Positions 26,738-37,094 are shown, counted from the stretch's first letter. The stretch is DNA of 64,000 bases from DAHUYF01 sp035945115 (GCA_035945115.1 DASZAN010000155.1:1-64000); one strand, 5' to 3'. Numbers and translations: made by a program. Notes: generated by a model from the letters alone, not told the origin.

Positions 26738-27054
26738 AATGCGGTGACATAACCACCGCAAAGTGGCGCGAGTCTAAGGACGAGATGGAGGAGATCTTCC
26801 AGGTGCCGCTAGCTTCGTTCCAATTGCCAGGGATCCCTGGCGAGGTTCAAGGCATACTCGTCACCAATGGACACGCAAACACTTACGTCGAACCGGTGAT
26901 CGACGGATGGATTCTTGAGCAGCGTGGGAAGCACGGTCGAACCGTGGATTTTATGCATTTAGACAATTTGATTGGGTGGATTAATGAGCATCGCCTCGCG
27001 AATGAACTACGGTTGGCGCTAAAGGAACTCGGGATAGCGATTCTTGAGGTCTGA
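26734..27054 (+). CDS. C-terminal part of the same restriction-endonuclease-like protein
   Basis: A 106-residue frame that overlaps the end of the previous one by 4 bases; a GTG at 26734 is the only nominal start. Reading the frame back across the overlap gives AYQVKCGDIT, the Gln-x-Lys part of the nuclease core, then KWRESKDEMEEIFQVPL, VTNGHANTYVEPVIDGW and a helical end. These fit the second half of the nuclease module in the preceding gene. A one-base loss near 26700-26724 would explain the split. Separate translation from the GTG (ATGA-like overlap GTGA) is the other option. Confidence 0.65.
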   Translation: MKCGDITTAKWRESKDEMEEIFQVPLASFQLPGIPGEVQGILVTNGHANTYVEPVIDGWILEQRGKHGRTVDFMHLDNLIGWINEHRLANELRLALKELGIAILEV

Positions 27055-27223
27055 GATATGACGCGCTTTCCGCATGACTGGCTGCTATATTCCCGTCGAC
27101 CCACATGGGTGCTGCATGAAGCCCGGGGGCCGGTGCGGTAATGTGCGCCGAACTTTGAATGTGAGTGCGACGCAAAGCGGCGCGCTATCGCGAACACGAT
27201 CGTACTCGGCTGAAGGGCGCAGC

Positions 27224-27436
27224 TTAATGACGTTTGACGCCGAGCAGGGCCAAAATTGCGCCGACACCCGCTTTCCAAGCAAAATCCATGGACTGCATCG
27301 TAGACTGTTGGCTAGGCGTTGGTTGTGCCCAGAAGTGTGCCGCCAAAAATAAGGCGGCCCCTGATGCGATCGTTATGGCTATGACAGCAAGAAAAACGAC
27401 GAGGAAAGCGGAAACGTGCTTCTCGATCTGCGGCAT
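27224..27436 (-). CDS. Small membrane protein
   Basis: A 70-residue protein from the ATG at 27436. Residues 10-34 (AFLVVFLAVIAITIASGAALFL) form one hydrophobic helix and FAWKAGVGAILALLGV a second shorter one. Ribosome-site support is weak. It is probably a real but unclassified inner-membrane protein of the cargo segment. Confidence 0.45.
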   Translation of the reverse strand: MPQIEKHVSAFLVVFLAVIAITIASGAALFLAAHFWAQPTPSQQSTMQSMDFAWKAGVGAILALLGVKRH

Positions 27437-27511
27437 TACGAAAAGCCCCAATGCGATTTCCCTATCACAGGGATCGCGGCTTCTTCGCGTAGCGCCACGA
27501 ACCGAAACATC

Positions 27512-28534
27512 TCAAAGCAACTTCGACATGTAGTTACCATCGATGTCGAAGTACGGCGGTGATGCGAGCCCCGCCGCGTGAGCAAGATGACTAAGCAACG
27601 GCATCAGCGCTTTGGCACTCTCATTATAGCCAGTTGGCACGGTGTCAAAAAATACCGGTGAGAACTGGATAATGTTTTCAGCAACGATTGCTTGCGGCAT
27701 ATCCTCTACGAATGCGTTCTCCGCAAAATCTTGCAGGAGGCGCATTCCTTTGACACCGGCGAGACTAACAATGATCGCCACCGGTGGGGCGACGCCGCAT
27801 GAGTGGAGCGCCGACGTGTAGTTCTGTGCGTATTTGATAATCATCGCCTGAATCGTCGGCAGAATAATGCTGTTCGTACCACGCCCTCTCGCAAGCGATG
27901 ACGCGACAGCCTCGATTTTGCCGGAACGAAAAACTCGCACATATGCGCGCTGTGGTTTCGATGGTCCTTCTGCATTCGATCCAATGAGCAGGCCGTCGAA
28001 ATCAATTTTGCTCCAGTTTGGGTGCCCAATTCCAATTGGCGGAAATTTTTCCGGCCTTTTGAATATTTCATCACTTGGTAGTGTGGCTGGATTATTTGCC
28101 GAGACCGGCACGGCGTGCATAACTAGTAATCCGCCTCCAAGCGTAGGCACGGGTGGCTTGTCAGACGCGATCTTGGCGACTTGCGCTTGATGAAACTCGC
28201 GAACGGTCCTAAGAAATTCCTGTCGGTATGCGGCATTGGTGCTAAGGCCGAGGAACCGCTTCGAGAGACTCTGCTTTTCGGGCGATAGCAATGCGACGAT
28301 CGCGTCATGAAGAGCGGGGTCCAGAATCGTCCACGTTGGTAACCCACGGCTTTGCGGGCTCCCAATGCTTCCGGTGTCCTTGCTGCCATTCCATCGAAAG
28401 CCGATGCGACGCTCTCCGTCCCAAGTCCCGAGCGCATACGCGCAGTCACCTTCACCTCGATCGAGGATCACATCGAACAAGTGCCAATGCGCTTTCGGGG
28501 AGATTACCTCGGTGGCTTTGATGTAAGTCGCCAT
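27512..28534 (-). CDS. Hypothetical protein resembling the Schlafen/AlbA_2-associated C-terminal domain
   Basis: A 340-residue protein from the ATG at 28534. GGGLLVMHAVPVSA (about residues 135-148), IDFDGLLIGS and the segment AYVRVFRSGKIEAV (about 200-213) resemble the region that follows the AlbA_2 ATP-binding domain in Schlafen-like proteins. The AlbA_2 domain itself is not present; the first 110 residues are different and unrecognised. The gene is in the less GC-rich cargo segment and is read toward the nuclease gene. The assignment rests on remembered family pattern only. Confidence 0.45.
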   Translation of the reverse strand: MATYIKATEVISPKAHWHLFDVILDRGEGDCAYALGTWDGERRIGFRWNGSKDTGSIGSPQSRGLPTWTILDPALHDAIVALLSPEKQSLSKRFLGLSTNAAYRQEFLRTVREFHQAQVAKIASDKPPVPTLGGGLLVMHAVPVSANNPATLPSDEIFKRPEKFPPIGIGHPNWSKIDFDGLLIGSNAEGPSKPQRAYVRVFRSGKIEAVASSLARGRGTNSIILPTIQAMIIKYAQNYTSALHSCGVAPPVAIIVSLAGVKGMRLLQDFAENAFVEDMPQAIVAENIIQFSPVFFDTVPTGYNESAKALMPLLSHLAHAAGLASPPYFDIDGNYMSKLL

Positions 28535-28710
28535 ATTGTTTTGTTCCACTTCGTGACCAAACATCATACGTATGCGACTTCGTCAGCGCAAGGAATTTAA
28601 CGGACCGACGAAAATGGCGTAATTGCAATAGGTTAGGGTAGATAGAGCCAGGCTCTGATTGCTCCCATGGCCGCTCGCCCGCATTGACCGTTCTTAAGGG
28701 GCACGGCGCC

Positions 28711-29034
28711 ATGACCATGGCCTTCGGCATGGTGCTCGAGGGCTTGCCCGCCGCGGTCGTGCTCATTCCCGTGGTCTTTCCCGTCGCCACCAAGCTCGGC
28801 ATCAACCCCGTCCACTTCGACATCGTGCAGACCGCCGCCGTCGGCATCAGCCTCTTCCTGCCGCCGCTCGGCGTGGGCCTGCTCATGACCTTGCGCTTCG
28901 CCCGCATCCCGGTCGGCCAGCACGCCCGCGCCTACTGGCCCAACCTCCTGGCGCTCCTCGCGGGAATGATGATGATCATCTGCATCCCCGAGCTCTCGCT
29001 GTTCTTGCCGCGCAGCGCCGGGTTGGTGCGGTAG
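28711..29034 (+). pseudogene. dctM 3'-end fragment, copy 2
   Basis: The 108 codons from 28711 match the end of dctM (24893-25216) without gaps. About 20 bases differ, most synonymous, so the copy diverged while still in a working gene and was not simply duplicated and left to decay. It starts inside the gene with an accidental ATG in the MTMAFGMVLEG context, has no leader or ribosome site, and cannot form a transporter alone. Similarity ends at the stop codon. Confidence 0.9.
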
Positions 29035-29525
29035 AAGGAGCAAAAACTACCATTGCCCGCTACTTCCGTTGCCGCCGACTAAGGTCGCGAGCGCGGACCT
29101 CGACCCATTCAATCGGGATGCGGCGGCCCTCGCTGCCATTGAGCGGCAGGACCGCAAGATCGCAACAGTGTCTGGCAGTCCGCGCGGAGCCATAAAATCT
29201 ACCACCCGCGTCAGACCATAGACGTCATCCGCGACGCGGGCGACACTAAAGCACGGTCCTGCCCAAATGATGGACCATTAGCGACCGCTCTTCGAGGACC
29301 TGAAAGCAGCGCATCTTTATCGTCCATTGCAAAATCGGAGCGCCTCATTATCTCTAGGACCGTCACACTTAAACGCTGAGCTTGCTGCCTGGTCGGTATG
29401 CGAATGGGCATATCGAAGATGTGCTGATGAGATGAATGCCTGAGCGGACAGTCGCTGGCCCTCCTTCAGGGAAATCGTCTCATCACGGTGGGCGGCCTTG
29501 CGCAGTCAGCATTCAAGGAGATCAG
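29035..29525. other. Gene-free stretch after the second dctM fragment
   Basis: About 490 bases. TGCCCGCTACTTCCGTTG at 29054-29071 recurs exactly at 32109-32126 after the third fragment. A start-less open frame around 29096-29220 reads DLDPFNRDAAALAAIERQ and may be a gene remnant. Nothing else was recognised. Confidence 0.4.
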
Positions 29526-29759
29526 ATGGGAAATGTCCGCAGGGAAGACCTGACGCCTGAGGAATTCGCCTCGCTCAAGGAGGTTGGCACCGCGCCATCG
29601 CGGGTTAGTATTCCCGACGAACACAAGAAGCGGCTTATCGAGCTCCGCTTGATCAAGGACGAACTCGGCAATTTGCGTCAGACCCCGCACGGAATCTTCA
29701 TCTCCCGCCCAGACAGAGATCCGCTCGCCGCCATGCCTCGCTGGCGCCGCGATCGGTGA
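29526..29759 (+). CDS. Small hypothetical protein
   Basis: A 77-residue protein; AAGGAG lies six bases before the ATG at 29526. It is charged and probably compact: LTPEEFASLKEVG, DEHKKRLIELRLIKDELGNL, and an Arg/Pro-rich end. LRQTPHGIFIS suggests a winged-helix-like or effector-binding fold, but no family could be named. It is followed 19 bases on by another small gene. Confidence 0.6.
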   Translation: MGNVRREDLTPEEFASLKEVGTAPSRVSIPDEHKKRLIELRLIKDELGNLRQTPHGIFISRPDRDPLAAMPRWRRDR

Positions 29760-29778
29760 GAATCCGACAGGAGCAGCA

Positions 29779-29964
29779 ATGGAACTCCGTAAATTCAAGC
29801 CCGGACAATCCGTCGAATTCGTCGCCAGCGACCGTCATCTCAAGCTGCTTGGGGTGTTCAAGATCGTTCGCGTGATGCCGAGCGAGCGGGGCATCCTGCA
29901 ATACCGCATTAAATCCGTCATCGACGGACACGAGCGGGTGGCGATGGAAGGCGATCTCACCTGA
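29779..29964 (+). CDS. Small hypothetical protein (SH3-like beta-barrel pattern)
   Basis: A 61-residue protein with CAGGAG seven bases before the start. KFKPGQSVEFV, GVFKIVRVMP and LQYRIKSVIDGHERVAMEGDL make an alternating beta pattern like a small SH3-type barrel. Similar short proteins occur widely in Hyphomicrobiales as far as remembered, without known function. It forms a pair with the gene before it. Confidence 0.65.
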   Translation: MELRKFKPGQSVEFVASDRHLKLLGVFKIVRVMPSERGILQYRIKSVIDGHERVAMEGDLT

Positions 29965-30200
29965 ATGACGCGGTATGGCGGCGAAATCTTGGCCTCCAAT
30001 TCTGCCCACTCGACACTGCCGCACGCTGCCCCCTGTCTCGCGCCCTTGTGTTGGCTCGCGCAGTGCCCATATGTAGGTTGTCAATCGACCTTGGGTCGGC
30101 CTGTCGTTCCGCTCTTCCGAGCTTGACCCGGTCCCATCCAAATCTCGCATTTTGACCCGTGGCGCATCGGCGCCGCGGCATTTCGCTCATGGAGGGACTG

Positions 30201-30407
30201 ATGTCCACCGGTACAGTCAAATGGTTCAACGCCACGAAGGGTTACGGCTTCATTCAGCCGGACGACGGCTCCAAGGATGTGTTCGTTCACATCTCTGCGG
30301 TCGAGCAGGCGGGCCTTGGCAATCTGCAAGAGGGCCAAAAGGTGAGCTTCGCTCTCGAGCGCGGCCAGCAGGGCAAGACCTCGGCGGTCAATCTCCAGGC
30401 CGCTTAG
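30201..30407 (+). CDS. Cold-shock family protein
   Basis: A 68-residue protein, the standard length; GGAGGG precedes the ATG at 30201. GTVKWFNATKGYGFIQPDDG (residues 4-23) and DVFVHIS contain the RNP1 and RNP2 motifs. It binds single-stranded RNA or DNA and acts as an RNA chaperone. A GC hairpin with a T-run follows. It lies in the second cargo segment between dctM fragments. Confidence 0.95.
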   Translation: MSTGTVKWFNATKGYGFIQPDDGSKDVFVHISAVEQAGLGNLQEGQKVSFALERGQQGKTSAVNLQAA

Positions 30408-30417
30408 CAAGCAAGTA

Positions 30418-30450
30418 CGGGGCGGCCTCGGCCGCTCCGTTCCGCTTTTT
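30418..30450 (+). terminator. Likely rho-independent terminator of the cold-shock gene
   Basis: GCGGCC and GGCCGC at 30422-30435 form a tight hairpin, extended outward by CGG and CCG. CTTTTT follows nine bases later (30445-30450). Confidence 0.55.
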
Positions 30451-30857
30451 CCGCGATGCTCGCACGGGGCGACAAAAATCGTCCGATGCCCCTGTGAGCA
30501 GTCGTTGGAACAGCGGTTTTTCGTTTCTTTCTTCTCCTCAGGAAAAAAGGGGGCAGCTTGCCGGTTGGTTGCTGTGCTGGATCGGCCGAGTGAGCCATTG
30601 GCGCAGCGAGCCCGCCGCACCGATCACCATCATGACACCCGACGCACTGCGGCTGCGTCACGAACCGGCCCCCGATTGCCCGCGTGGCGGCTCTCGGATC
30701 GTCGCGTCGAAACTATCCACTCAAAGAAATACTTGCAAAATGCGGCACAGCGAAGCCTATGTCACCGTCGCACTAGCGTGGAGCTCAGTGCTGATCGTCA
30801 GTGTCCGTGCGAATTGAGATCGACTTCGTGCGGTGTTGTAGATCCGGCGCGCCGATT
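30451..30857. other. Gene-free stretch
   Basis: About 400 bases between the cold-shock terminator and the end of the convergent gene. No supported gene or repeat was seen. Confidence 0.45.
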
Positions 30858-31607
30858 TCACTGATCGCTCAAGGTCCTGCTCGCTTGTGCAAAGAGGCGT
30901 AGGTCGGCGACCAATCCCTCGTCACGCTCGATTGCGTATTGACGCCGCCCAGCTTCGCTCTTCTCGATGACGGCCAGAACGTTCGGATCCGTTGTCTCAA
31001 AAACTCGGAGATTGCGATCATCCGCTTTCAACTCGGCGAGTTTGCCGCGCGCCGCCGCCTCGGTGGTGCGCGGGCTGACGTCGACCAGACCAATCAGCCC
31101 CTCCGCGGTAATACTGGCCGACCGCACACGATCGCACAGAGCGTTTGCTGCAGCGAGTTTAGCCCGATCCGCCGCTGCATGCTCATCGGCCTGCGCTCTG
31201 GCCTCGCGACGGCTGGCGGAATATTGGGTGCTGATCCGGCGCAGAAAGTCCGATATCGACATATCCCGGGTGTTGATCCAGTCCGCGGCGGCGGTCCACG
31301 TGGCGGCGAGCCAATCCCGCATGTCCTTGCTCTCAATCGCCGCAAGCCGCGCGCCGCGCAGGTCGGTCGCCCAGCGTTTCTCCGCCGGAGAGCCGGCGAG
31401 TTCCGGCCACTCCGCACGCGGGGGCGCAGCGCGCCTCTCTGGCCGGGCGCGGTGAGGCTCTGGAGCATGTCGCTTCAGGAGATCGTACTGGCGCCGGTAT
31501 TCCGCCTCCCATTCCTCCCCCTCCTGGTCGGGCATGATGCCGTCCCGCTCGACGAAGAACCGCGTCGTGGCTTCCAACGCCCTGTCCCGCAGCTCCTTCA
31601 GATCCAT
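30858..31607 (-). CDS. Hypothetical helical protein
   Basis: A 249-residue protein; GGGAGG lies four bases before the ATG at 31607. Charged and mostly helical: LKELRDRALEATTRFF, a Pro/Arg-rich linker at about 48-65, then SASRREARAQADEHAAADRA, which could be a coiled coil. The second half contains ITAEGLIGLVDVSPRT. No domain was recognised. It is the last gene of the second cargo segment, read toward the cold-shock gene. Confidence 0.55.
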   Translation of the reverse strand: MDLKELRDRALEATTRFFVERDGIMPDQEGEEWEAEYRRQYDLLKRHAPEPHRARPERRAAPPRAEWPELAGSPAEKRWATDLRGARLAAIESKDMRDWLAATWTAAADWINTRDMSISDFLRRISTQYSASRREARAQADEHAAADRAKLAAANALCDRVRSASITAEGLIGLVDVSPRTTEAAARGKLAELKADDRNLRVFETTDPNVLAVIEKSEAGRRQYAIERDEGLVADLRLFAQASRTLSDQ

Positions 31608-31830
31608 CGACCGCCTCCCGCATGACTGGGTTTCCGCTGCTTTGACTCCAAAGGGGTGGCGCATCAAGCTCCCTTCGACAGGAAACCGAACGATATGCTC
31701 CGTGCTGGTTACGTCCGGTTATGGCACTTTCCGGAAGCGGTACCGTGCTCGCGTTGGGTCCGTGACGTCCCGCATAGCGGAACTATCACGGACGTTCCGC
31801 CCGCCTCCGCGTGTGTGATCTTGCACAGAG

Positions 31831-31944
31831 CACGCGCGCGCCTATTGGCCCTACCTCGTGGCGCTCCTCGCCGGCATGATGCTGCTCATCTGCATTCCCG
31901 AGCTCTCGCTGTTCTTGCCACGCAGCGCGGGGTTGGTGCGGTAG
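31831..31944 (+). pseudogene. dctM 3'-end fragment, copy 3
   Basis: The last about 38 codons of dctM occur a third time: ARAYWPYLVALLAGMML followed by the end ELSLFLPRSAGLVR. It is closer to copy 1 at some sites and to copy 2 at others (end GCGGTAG as in copy 2). The sequence before it (31608-31826) has no similarity to dctM. No start, so it is a fragment. Confidence 0.85.
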
Positions 31945-32365
31945 TGTCAAATCGACGCGCATGACCCAATTCGGACTCGCTGCCAGTCCGCAAACGATCC
32001 ATCGCTTGACGTGGTATGCTGGATTAATCTTGCCAACGCCTTGCCAACGCCTTGGCGGGCGACCAATGAGACCTTCTCGCTTCGGCTCGTGACGATCGCG
32101 ACGGGAGCTGCCCGCTACTTCCGTTGTCGCCCAATAACCGGACGTGCAGCGAATACGTCAAAATCGACGCGGATGATCCTTTTCGGACGTTGCCGGTCTC
32201 GAATGCGCCGAAACTTGGCGAGCCAAGCGGGGGCAAACTGCGCACTGGGTTTTGGCCATCCCTCGTGACCAGGCACGGAGCAGGACCGCAAAGTGACGGG
32301 CATCACGGCTGCCAGCGGCCGTGGAAGTCGCAGCACGCTTTTGACGCCGTCTGACGCATCATCCC
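31945..32365. repeat. Gene-free stretch with short repeats
   Basis: About 420 bases. An imperfect direct repeat joins about 31947-31990 (AAATCGACGCGCATGACC) and 32157-32199 (AAATCGACGCGGATGATCC). TTGCCAACGCC is doubled at 32031-32052. TGCCCGCTACTTCCGTTG at 32109-32126 repeats 29054-29071. No supported gene was seen. Confidence 0.5.
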
Positions 32366-32390
32366 GGCCAAGCCGCGGAGCGGCTTGGCC
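32366..32390 (-). terminator. Strong hairpin behind katG
   Basis: GGCCAAGCCG and CGGCTTGGCC form a perfect ten-base-pair stem with a five-base loop, 31 bases after the katG stop. There is no T-run on the katG side, so the hairpin may stabilise the transcript end rather than terminate by itself. Confidence 0.5.
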
Positions 32391-32421
32391 TTAACAGCGT
32401 TCGAAAACCTTTCGACCGAGA

Positions 32422-34626
<2,205 letters not shown>

Positions 34627-34682
34627 GTTTCCCTCCGATCGTGTTCCAGTTTTCTCCGAATTGTTCGTATGGACCAGATAGA

Positions 34683-35099
34683 TCAAAGCGCATCGAGCGC
34701 CTTTTGGAAGCGGCCGACATGCGACTTCCCGGCCTTGGCGAGCGTCTCGAACCAGTCGGCGATCTCGTCGAAGCCTTCCTGGCGGGCAACGCGGGCCATG
34801 CCGGGATACATGTCGGTATATTCGTGGGTCTCGCTGGCGATCGCGGCCTTGAGGATGTCGCCGGTCGGACCGATCGGCTTGCCGGTCGCAGGGTCGCCCA
34901 CTTCCGCGAGATATTCGAGATGGCCGTGCGCGTGCCCGGTCTTGCCCTCGGCAGTCGAGCGGAACACGGCGGCGAGATCATTGAAGCCCTCAACGTCGGC
35001 CTTCTGGGCGAAACAGAGATAGCGGCGGTTCGCCTGGCTCTCGCCGGCAAACGCATCCTTCAGGTTCTGCTCGGTCTTGGTTCCCTTGAGAGAAGGCAT
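34683..35099 (-). CDS. Rubrerythrin (without rubredoxin domain)
   Basis: A 138-residue protein; GGAGG precedes the ATG at 35099. The ferritin-like four-helix fold carries the di-iron ligands: AFAGESQANRRYL (Glu20), STAEGKTGHAHGHLEYL (Glu51 and His) and IASETHEYTDMYP (Glu94), then FETLAKAGKSHVGRF. It lacks the usual C-terminal rubredoxin domain. It reduces peroxide. It stands between irr and katG, 56 bases before katG, and has an Irr-box-like site about 63 bases upstream. Confidence 0.93.
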   Translation of the reverse strand: MPSLKGTKTEQNLKDAFAGESQANRRYLCFAQKADVEGFNDLAAVFRSTAEGKTGHAHGHLEYLAEVGDPATGKPIGPTGDILKAAIASETHEYTDMYPGMARVARQEGFDEIADWFETLAKAGKSHVGRFQKALDAL

Positions 35100-35161
35100 G
35101 TCGCCTCCTCAGCTCGGTCCAATAACGACTATGCGTCCGCTGGAACCCGGAATCAATACAG

Positions 35162-35178
35162 TCTAGAAAATTTCTAGT
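35162..35178. promoter_or_regulatory. Irr-box (ICE)-like palindrome
   Basis: TCTAGAAAATTTCTAGT has the core TAGAA-N3-TTCTA of the iron control element to which Irr binds in Bradyrhizobium-type bacteria (family consensus remembered as TTTAGAA-N3-TTCTAAA). The inner 15 bases (35163-35177) form a perfect inverted repeat around one base. It overlaps the irr stop codon and lies about 63 bases before the rubrerythrin start, where it could repress the rubrerythrin gene. Confidence 0.65.
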
Positions 35179-35609
35179 CTGCGGCCGGAGCCGGGGCTCG
35201 GGCCGACGCGGATGATCACGTCGATGCGGCGGATGGCGGCGCCCGCGGGCGGCTTCGGTAGGCCGGAGACGGCGACATACTCGCCCGGAATGTCGAGCAG
35301 CCGGCCGGTATCCTCGAAAAAGAAGTGATGATGGTCACTGACGTTGGTGTCGAAATAGGAACGGCCCGAATTCACCACCACCTCGCGCAGCAGCCCTGCC
35401 TCGATGAACTGGTGCAGCGTATTGTAGACGGTCGCGAGCGACACCCGGACCGCCGCCTCGACCGCTTCGCCGTGCAGCTGCTCCGCCGTGACGTGCCGGT
35501 CACCCTGCTCGAACAGAAGCCGGGCCAGGGTCAGCCTCTGCCGGGTCGGCCGCAAATGCGCCGCGCGCAGCAGCTCAAGGGCGTTGGTGAAAGGGCGCCA
35601 CGCAGTCAT
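35163..35609 (-). CDS. irr: Irr, Fur-family iron response regulator
   Basis: A 148-residue protein. RPTRQRLTLARLLFEQGDRHVTAEQLH is the Fur-type winged helix, VSLATVYNTLHQFIEAGLLRE the recognition part, and DTNVSDHHHFFFEDTGRLLDIP carries the HHH motif (His93-95) of Irr. It lacks the Cys-x-x-Cys structural zinc site of classical Fur. Irr senses heme-linked iron status and controls iron and peroxide genes. It is first in a run with rubrerythrin and katG. Confidence 0.92.
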   Translation of the reverse strand: MTAWRPFTNALELLRAAHLRPTRQRLTLARLLFEQGDRHVTAEQLHGEAVEAAVRVSLATVYNTLHQFIEAGLLREVVVNSGRSYFDTNVSDHHHFFFEDTGRLLDIPGEYVAVSGLPKPPAGAAIRRIDVIIRVGPSPGSGRRLEIF

Positions 35610-35839
35610 GACGTTGATATAGGAACGATCCGGCCCAGGCGAAGAACCGCGATCCTAGCGCAGGGCCCAGGGGCCCGCGAGTGTCGTTCGTCCGGGCGCT
35701 ATTGCGCGGCGTGGCCGCTTCACCGACCTTTTCCTTCGCAGCCCGCTAAGAGCACTGCCCCAGTGTTTCGTGCTGAATAGGCCTATGGCACATTTGAAAC
35801 GCTAGGCGCATAGCCACTCTCGAAAGCGAGGAGCCGCAG

Positions 35840-36223
35840 ATGTTTAGTCACATGACGATCGGCGCTTCCGACCTACCCCGCGCCATCGCGTTCTATGACG
35901 TTGTACTGGCACCCCTCGGAATCGAGCGCCTTCCCGTCAAATATGCGACCTGGGCATCATGGCAGCGCCCCGGCGAGGCGCCAAAGCTTTGGGTGGGGTT
36001 GCCCTTTAACAAAATGCCCGCACATCCGGGCAACGGTTGGATGGCGGCGTTCTCCGCCTCCAGCAGAAAAGGCGTTGACGAAGCCTATGCTGCGGCAATC
36101 TCGGCGGGTGCTGAGGACGAAGGCGCGCCAGGCCTGCGACCCAACTTCGGACCCAATTATTACGGCGCGTATGTTCGCGATCTGGATGGCAATAAGATTC
36201 ACTTTGTCTGCCGTGAAAAATAA
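35840..36223 (+). CDS. VOC (glyoxalase/bleomycin-resistance fold) family protein
   Basis: A 127-residue protein; GCGAGGAG precedes the ATG. MFSHMTIGASDLPRAIAFYD is the usual first beta-alpha-beta unit with a metal His, and NYYGAYVRDLDGNKIHFVCRE the closing unit with Asp-Gly-Asn and His. It is probably a metal-dependent lyase or dioxygenase-like enzyme of unknown substrate. It stands alone. Confidence 0.9.
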   Translation: MFSHMTIGASDLPRAIAFYDVVLAPLGIERLPVKYATWASWQRPGEAPKLWVGLPFNKMPAHPGNGWMAAFSASSRKGVDEAYAAAISAGAEDEGAPGLRPNFGPNYYGAYVRDLDGNKIHFVCREK

Positions 36224-36285
36224 AAACGACTGAAGCGGCAAATTCAAACTGATGCACTAGCGTGCCCTGAATGCTGGCCAACCCT

Positions 36286-36391
36286 GATCTAGTGGATCGA
36301 ATCTGACACTTGGCTCCGGCCCGCATCTCCTATCCCATTGATCGGACTCGTGCGGATAGGATTCCAAATGTCAGATTGGTACCACTAGATC
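36286..36391. repeat. 106-bp MITE-like element with nested inverted repeats
   Basis: Left arm 36286-36313 (GATCTAGTGG, then AATCTGACA and TTGG with mismatches) pairs with the right arm 36364-36391. Inside, TCCTATCC at 36328-36335 pairs with GGATAGGA at 36354-36361. The whole can fold into one long stem. No open frame lies within. The form suggests a miniature inverted-repeat transposable element or palindromic repeat. Confidence 0.65.
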
Positions 36392-36416
36392 GTTTCGCGC
36401 TGCCGCATCGCCAGTC

Positions 36417-37094
36417 CTACCACACCCAAGGAGCAAGACGATATCTCACCCTCTGCATATACGCGGCGTACCCCGATAACTCTTTGCGGAGAAAATTTTC
36501 CTCATCGAGGATCCGCCAAACGAGTACTGGGAAGAACGGCACCACGAGGAGAACGCTCCACCACGAACCGAGCGCGAGCGGCATCGCCAACAGCAGGAGC
36601 AATGCACCCGAATACATTGGGTGCCGGACATACGCGTAGGGGCCCGTCGAAACGACGCGTTGCCCCACCTCTACCCGAATGGTGGCCGCGGCGTAGCTGT
36701 TCGATCGCATCACCGCGAAAAACAGTACGAACGATAGTGCGATGATTACGCTTGCGATAATCGACACGACCGGCGTAACCGGCGACCAGCCGAAGCGATG
36801 GTCGAGCGCGGGAAGCGCCACGAACCCCAGAAACCCAAGCACGAAGAGCGCCGAGATGAGTTTCTGAGCTGGTCGCTGCTCCGCCGTCGGTCCGATGCTC
36901 ATACGGCGCTCAACGAGCTTTCGGTCGTGGACGAGAAAATAGATGCCCAACGCCTGGGCCGACACCTCAAACACCGCCACGAAGACCCACGCTTGCCAAT
37001 AGTCGAGCGTACCCGCGGGAATGAACAGGCACGCGAGCAAAACTGCGAGCGTTACCAGGTTGGCGAGTATTCCGCGGACGTAAAAATTTGACAT
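36417..37094 (-). CDS. Isoprenylcysteine carboxyl methyltransferase-like membrane protein
   Basis: A 225-residue protein with about five membrane helices. TGPYAYVRHPMYSGALLLLL (about residues 149-168) and DEENFLRKELSGYAAYMQRVRYRLAPWVW at the end are the motif pair of the ICMT/PEMT superfamily, with the Arg-His that binds S-adenosylmethionine. The target is unknown in bacteria. Starts overlap the end of the flavin monooxygenase gene within 14 bases, so both are probably one transcript. Confidence 0.88.
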   Translation of the reverse strand: MSNFYVRGILANLVTLAVLLACLFIPAGTLDYWQAWVFVAVFEVSAQALGIYFLVHDRKLVERRMSIGPTAEQRPAQKLISALFVLGFLGFVALPALDHRFGWSPVTPVVSIIASVIIALSFVLFFAVMRSNSYAAATIRVEVGQRVVSTGPYAYVRHPMYSGALLLLLAMPLALGSWWSVLLVVPFFPVLVWRILDEENFLRKELSGYAAYMQRVRYRLAPWVW

